A stretch of 6,016 nt of DNA from Burkholderiales bacterium (GTDB lineage: Bacteria > Pseudomonadota > Gammaproteobacteria > Burkholderiales > Burkholderiaceae_F): the NCBI GenBank assembly GCA_024641225.1, contig JAHEDN010000175.1, positions 1-6,016 on the forward strand, written 5' to 3'. Positions 4,231 to 6,016 of this stretch are shown one piece after another. The notes under the pieces are model-generated. The model worked only from the letters and a program-made list of their open reading frames with translations. It did no database searches and had not been told where the DNA came from. The stretch's first letter is position 1, and every line of letters starts with the position of its first letter. The position numbers and the translations under genes are program-made.

Positions 4231-5220
4231 TCAGCGCCAGGGCGCCGAGTTGGCGAAGAAGATGCCGTGCGGCGAGCGGCCGACCGGGATCGTATGCGCG
4301 ATGCGGCGCGCCTCGATGTCGACCACCGCGACTGCCTTGCCGAAGCGCTGCGTGACCCACAGCCACTTGCGGTCGGCGCTGACTTCCATGCAATCCGGGC
4401 CGTTGGGCACCGCGATGTCGTGCCTCTTTTCGAGCGTCTGCTGATCGACCAGGCTGACCGTGCCAGCCACCCGGTTGCCGACGAAGATGTGGCGCCCATC
4501 GCCGAGCGGCCGGAAATTGTGCGCGCCCTTGCCGGTGACGATGCGCTTGACCGACGTCCGGTTGCGCCAGTCGATCACCTCGACGTAGTCCTCGCCCATC
4601 ACGCCGACCAGCAGGTGTTTGTCGTCCGGTGTCATCCAGATGCCTGCCGGCAGCCGGCCCACCTTCATCTTCCAAAGCACGCTCTGGTCGGCCAGGCGGA
4701 TTGCCGCGACCTCGTCGCTTTCCTGCAGGGTGACGAAGACGAACTGGCTGTCGGATGAAAACGCCATATGACTCGGCGTGCGCGCCAGCGGCAGGCGCTT
4801 GACTGCTCGCAATTCGTCGCCTTCTGCTGCGTAAATGTCGACGCGATCGAGCCGCAGTGCGTTGGCGACGAACCACTTGCGGTCCGGTGAAAATCCGATC
4901 TGGTACGGGTCGGCAATGTTGCGAACCCTGCGCTGAATCGCGCCACTGACCGGATCCAGGAAGTGCAGGTCGTTGCTGGCGGCATTGGCGACGATCAGCG
5001 TCTTTCCGTCCGGGGTCGCCATCAGGTGGTGCGGCTCCTTGCCGACGTCGAAGCGGCTCAGTTCCGTGCGTTTGTCCTGGTCGAGCAGCGAAACCGTGGC
5101 ATCACCGGAATTGAGCACCACCACCACGCTGGCATGGGCCGAAGCGGCCCACAGCAGCAGGCCGGCGACGGCGGACGGCAGCGCGCGCCTGATGCGCGCG
5201 GGATTTGCTCCAGAGATCAT
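4231..5220 (-). CDS. Exported seven-bladed YVTN/YncE-like beta-propeller protein (329 aa)
   Basis: The first 30 residues form a signal peptide (RIRR, then hydrophobic LPSAVAGLLLWAAS, cleavage after AHA), so the mature protein is periplasmic or extracellular. The rest is made of about seven repeats of 40-45 residues following a P-x-H-...-PDGK-x-L-x-VAN-...-VxxxD pattern. Examples are PHHLMATPDGKTLIVAN (63-79), PYQIGFSPDRKWFVAN, PSHMAFSSDSQFVFVT, PAGIWMTPDDKHLLVG and PDCMEVSADRKWLWVT, ending in SPHGIFFAN. That predicts a closed seven-bladed propeller. Such proteins serve as binding scaffolds or, in some families, lactonases; no catalytic site can be named here. I chose the ATG at 5220 because it begins directly with the signal peptide. 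An upstream start at 5274 would add 18 residues rich in Ser/Thr/Pro ahead of it and would overlap the promoter-like element. It is probably the first gene of the operon with the deacetylase and hydroxylase. Confidence 0.85.
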   Translation of the reverse strand: MISGANPARIRRALPSAVAGLLLWAASAHASVVVVLNSGDATVSLLDQDKRTELSRFDVGKEPHHLMATPDGKTLIVANAASNDLHFLDPVSGAIQRRVRNIADPYQIGFSPDRKWFVANALRLDRVDIYAAEGDELRAVKRLPLARTPSHMAFSSDSQFVFVTLQESDEVAAIRLADQSVLWKMKVGRLPAGIWMTPDDKHLLVGVMGEDYVEVIDWRNRTSVKRIVTGKGAHNFRPLGDGRHIFVGNRVAGTVSLVDQQTLEKRHDIAVPNGPDCMEVSADRKWLWVTQRFGKAVAVVDIEARRIAHTIPVGRSPHGIFFANSAPWR

Positions 5221-5252
5221 CGTTTCGCTCGGCTGCTCAGTCGGAGTCGCGG

Positions 5253-5258
5253 ATTCTA
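5253..5258 (-). promoter_or_regulatory. Possible -10 element of the propeller-deacetylase-hydroxylase operon
   Basis: On the minus strand this reads TAGAAT, a five-of-six match to the -10 consensus, in the 151-base gap between hutF and the propeller gene. Transcription would begin near 5246 with about a 26-base leader. I see no clear -35 element 16-18 bases upstream, so activator dependence or chance are both open. Confidence 0.35.
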
Positions 5259-5371
5259 CTGAGCGCGGCCGCACGGCACAGGCCGGCCCGGCAGCAACGT
5301 GACCGGCGGAAAGAACGAGCCGACGCGCACCATGGCAGGCCGAAGCCGCTCCGGCAGGACCGAACCGAGAA

Positions 5372-6016
5372 TCAGCGCACGCCCCAGATCGAATGCATTG
5401 CGGCCTCGAACCGGCGGGCGATTCGCCCGCGCGCCGGGTGCCCGTGCTCCCTGATGACCCATCGGCCGGCCACCATCACATCACACCACGGCCGGCCCGG
5501 GCTCGAGAACACGAGGGTATCCAGCAGCCGCTCCGGGGGCACGCCGAGATGCGGTGACGCGTCTGTGGTGTCGGCGACCAGCGCGTCGGCGCGCGCACCG
5601 ACGCGCAGTCCCCACGAGCGCTGTCCCGCTGCCGCTGCGCCGCCGGTGACGGCGAGCGCGAACAACCGCTCGGCCGTCGAAGGAACACCCGCCTGCGGTC
5701 CTGCCGCAACGTTGCGGCGGCGCAGGGCCAGGCGCTGGCCGTACTCGAGCCAGCGCAGTTCCTCGAGCGCATCGCGCGAGACGTGACTGTCGGAGCCGAT
5801 CGTGATCGGCACGCCGGCAGCGAGCCAGCCCGGCAGGTCGCACAGGCCATCACCGAGGTTGGCCTCGGTGGTCGGGCAGATCACCACGGCGGCGCCGCTC
5901 CTGGCTACGTCTTCGATCTCCTCGGGTGCCGTGTGCGTGGCGTGCACCAGGTGCCAGCGCGCATCGAGCATGCCCTGCCTGGCCAGCCATTCGATCGGAC
6001 GCATCCCGGTGGCCTT
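5372..6016 (-). CDS. hutF: Formimidoylglutamate deiminase HutF, C-terminal half, cut by right window edge
   Basis: The 214 visible residues belong to the amidohydrolase superfamily and match HutF. This enzyme hydrolyses N-formimino-L-glutamate to N-formyl-L-glutamate and ammonia in the five-step histidine degradation pathway, in the cytoplasm. Diagnostic segments, numbered within the fragment, are ARWHLVHATH (19-28) with metal-binding or catalytic histidines, CPTTEANLGDG (47-57), and IGSDSHVS (73-80) with the metal-ligand aspartate D76. EELRWLEYGQRL (85-96), typical of HutF, follows, and then a C-terminal beta-sandwich region. The family is usually about 450 residues; the N-terminal half, including the first metal-binding HxH, lies beyond the edge. 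The reading frame is open to the last base. No other hut gene is visible. The next gene downstream, the propeller, is 151 bases away and probably a separate unit. Confidence 0.93.
   Translation of the reverse strand, partial: KATGMRPIEWLARQGMLDARWHLVHATHTAPEEIEDVARSGAAVVICPTTEANLGDGLCDLPGWLAAGVPITIGSDSHVSRDALEELRWLEYGQRLALRRRNVAAGPQAGVPSTAERLFALAVTGGAAAAGQRSWGLRVGARADALVADTTDASPHLGVPPERLLDTLVFSSPGRPWCDVMVAGRWVIREHGHPARGRIARRFEAAMHSIWGVR

Noticed and set aside
3664..4758. A 364-codon plus-strand open frame
   Set aside because: It is antisense to the deacetylase and propeller genes and shows no family motif.
5339..5355. Hairpin GCCGAA/TCCGGC (one G-T pair) downstream of hutF as its terminator
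   Set aside because: On the minus strand it is followed by CTGCCATGG with no T-run, so it does not qualify as an intrinsic terminator.
5256..5462. A 68-codon minus-strand frame overlapping the end of hutF
   Set aside because: It is out of frame with hutF over most of its length, has no recognisable domain or ribosome binding site, and looks like a shadow frame.

Overview
The window looks like chromosomal DNA of a GC-rich betaproteobacterium, probably near Burkholderiales or Rhodocyclales. The basis is the high GC content, a betaproteobacterial-type phasin (polyhydroxyalkanoate granule protein), a HutF-type histidine degradation enzyme, and a polysaccharide deacetylase with a TFDTGN motif that I associate with this group. 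That placement is inference from family content. I see no insertion sequence, phage gene, tRNA, rRNA or CRISPR array.

Layout, left to right. On the minus strand, 1-389 holds the N-terminal part of a histone deacetylase-family protein that runs off the left edge; its best start is a CTG codon with a good ribosome binding site. A 288-base AT-rich divergent intergenic region follows (390-677), with candidate promoters in both directions and two palindromes around the phasin promoter that are plausible binding sites for a PhaR-type repressor. The phasin gene is at 678-1238 on the plus strand. The region 1239-1508 has no gene but is rich in RNA structure. It holds an H-type pseudoknot just after the phasin stop codon, a small hairpin with a repeated arm, and a compact unit of nested stems, duplicated anti-Shine-Dalgarno-like C/U motifs and a strong intrinsic terminator, which together look like a small RNA or a processed phasin 3' UTR. 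The terminator hairpin lies inside the last codons of the convergent gene.

From 1477 to 6016 every gene is on the minus strand. In transcription order these are the C-terminal half of formimidoylglutamate deiminase (hutF, 5372-6016, cut by the right edge), an exported seven-bladed YVTN/YncE-like beta-propeller (4231-5220), an exported NodB-type polysaccharide deacetylase (3376-4206), a membrane fatty acid hydroxylase/sterol desaturase-family protein (2411-3370), and a CinA-like molybdopterin-binding-domain protein without the C-terminal deamidase domain (1477-2307). The propeller, deacetylase and hydroxylase are tightly packed (gaps of 24 and 5 bases) and are probably co-transcribed; the CinA-like gene follows after 103 bases. 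Two exported proteins plus one membrane lipid-type hydroxylase suggest a shared role in the cell envelope, which is inference only. The phasin links the left half to carbon storage, and hutF belongs to histidine catabolism.
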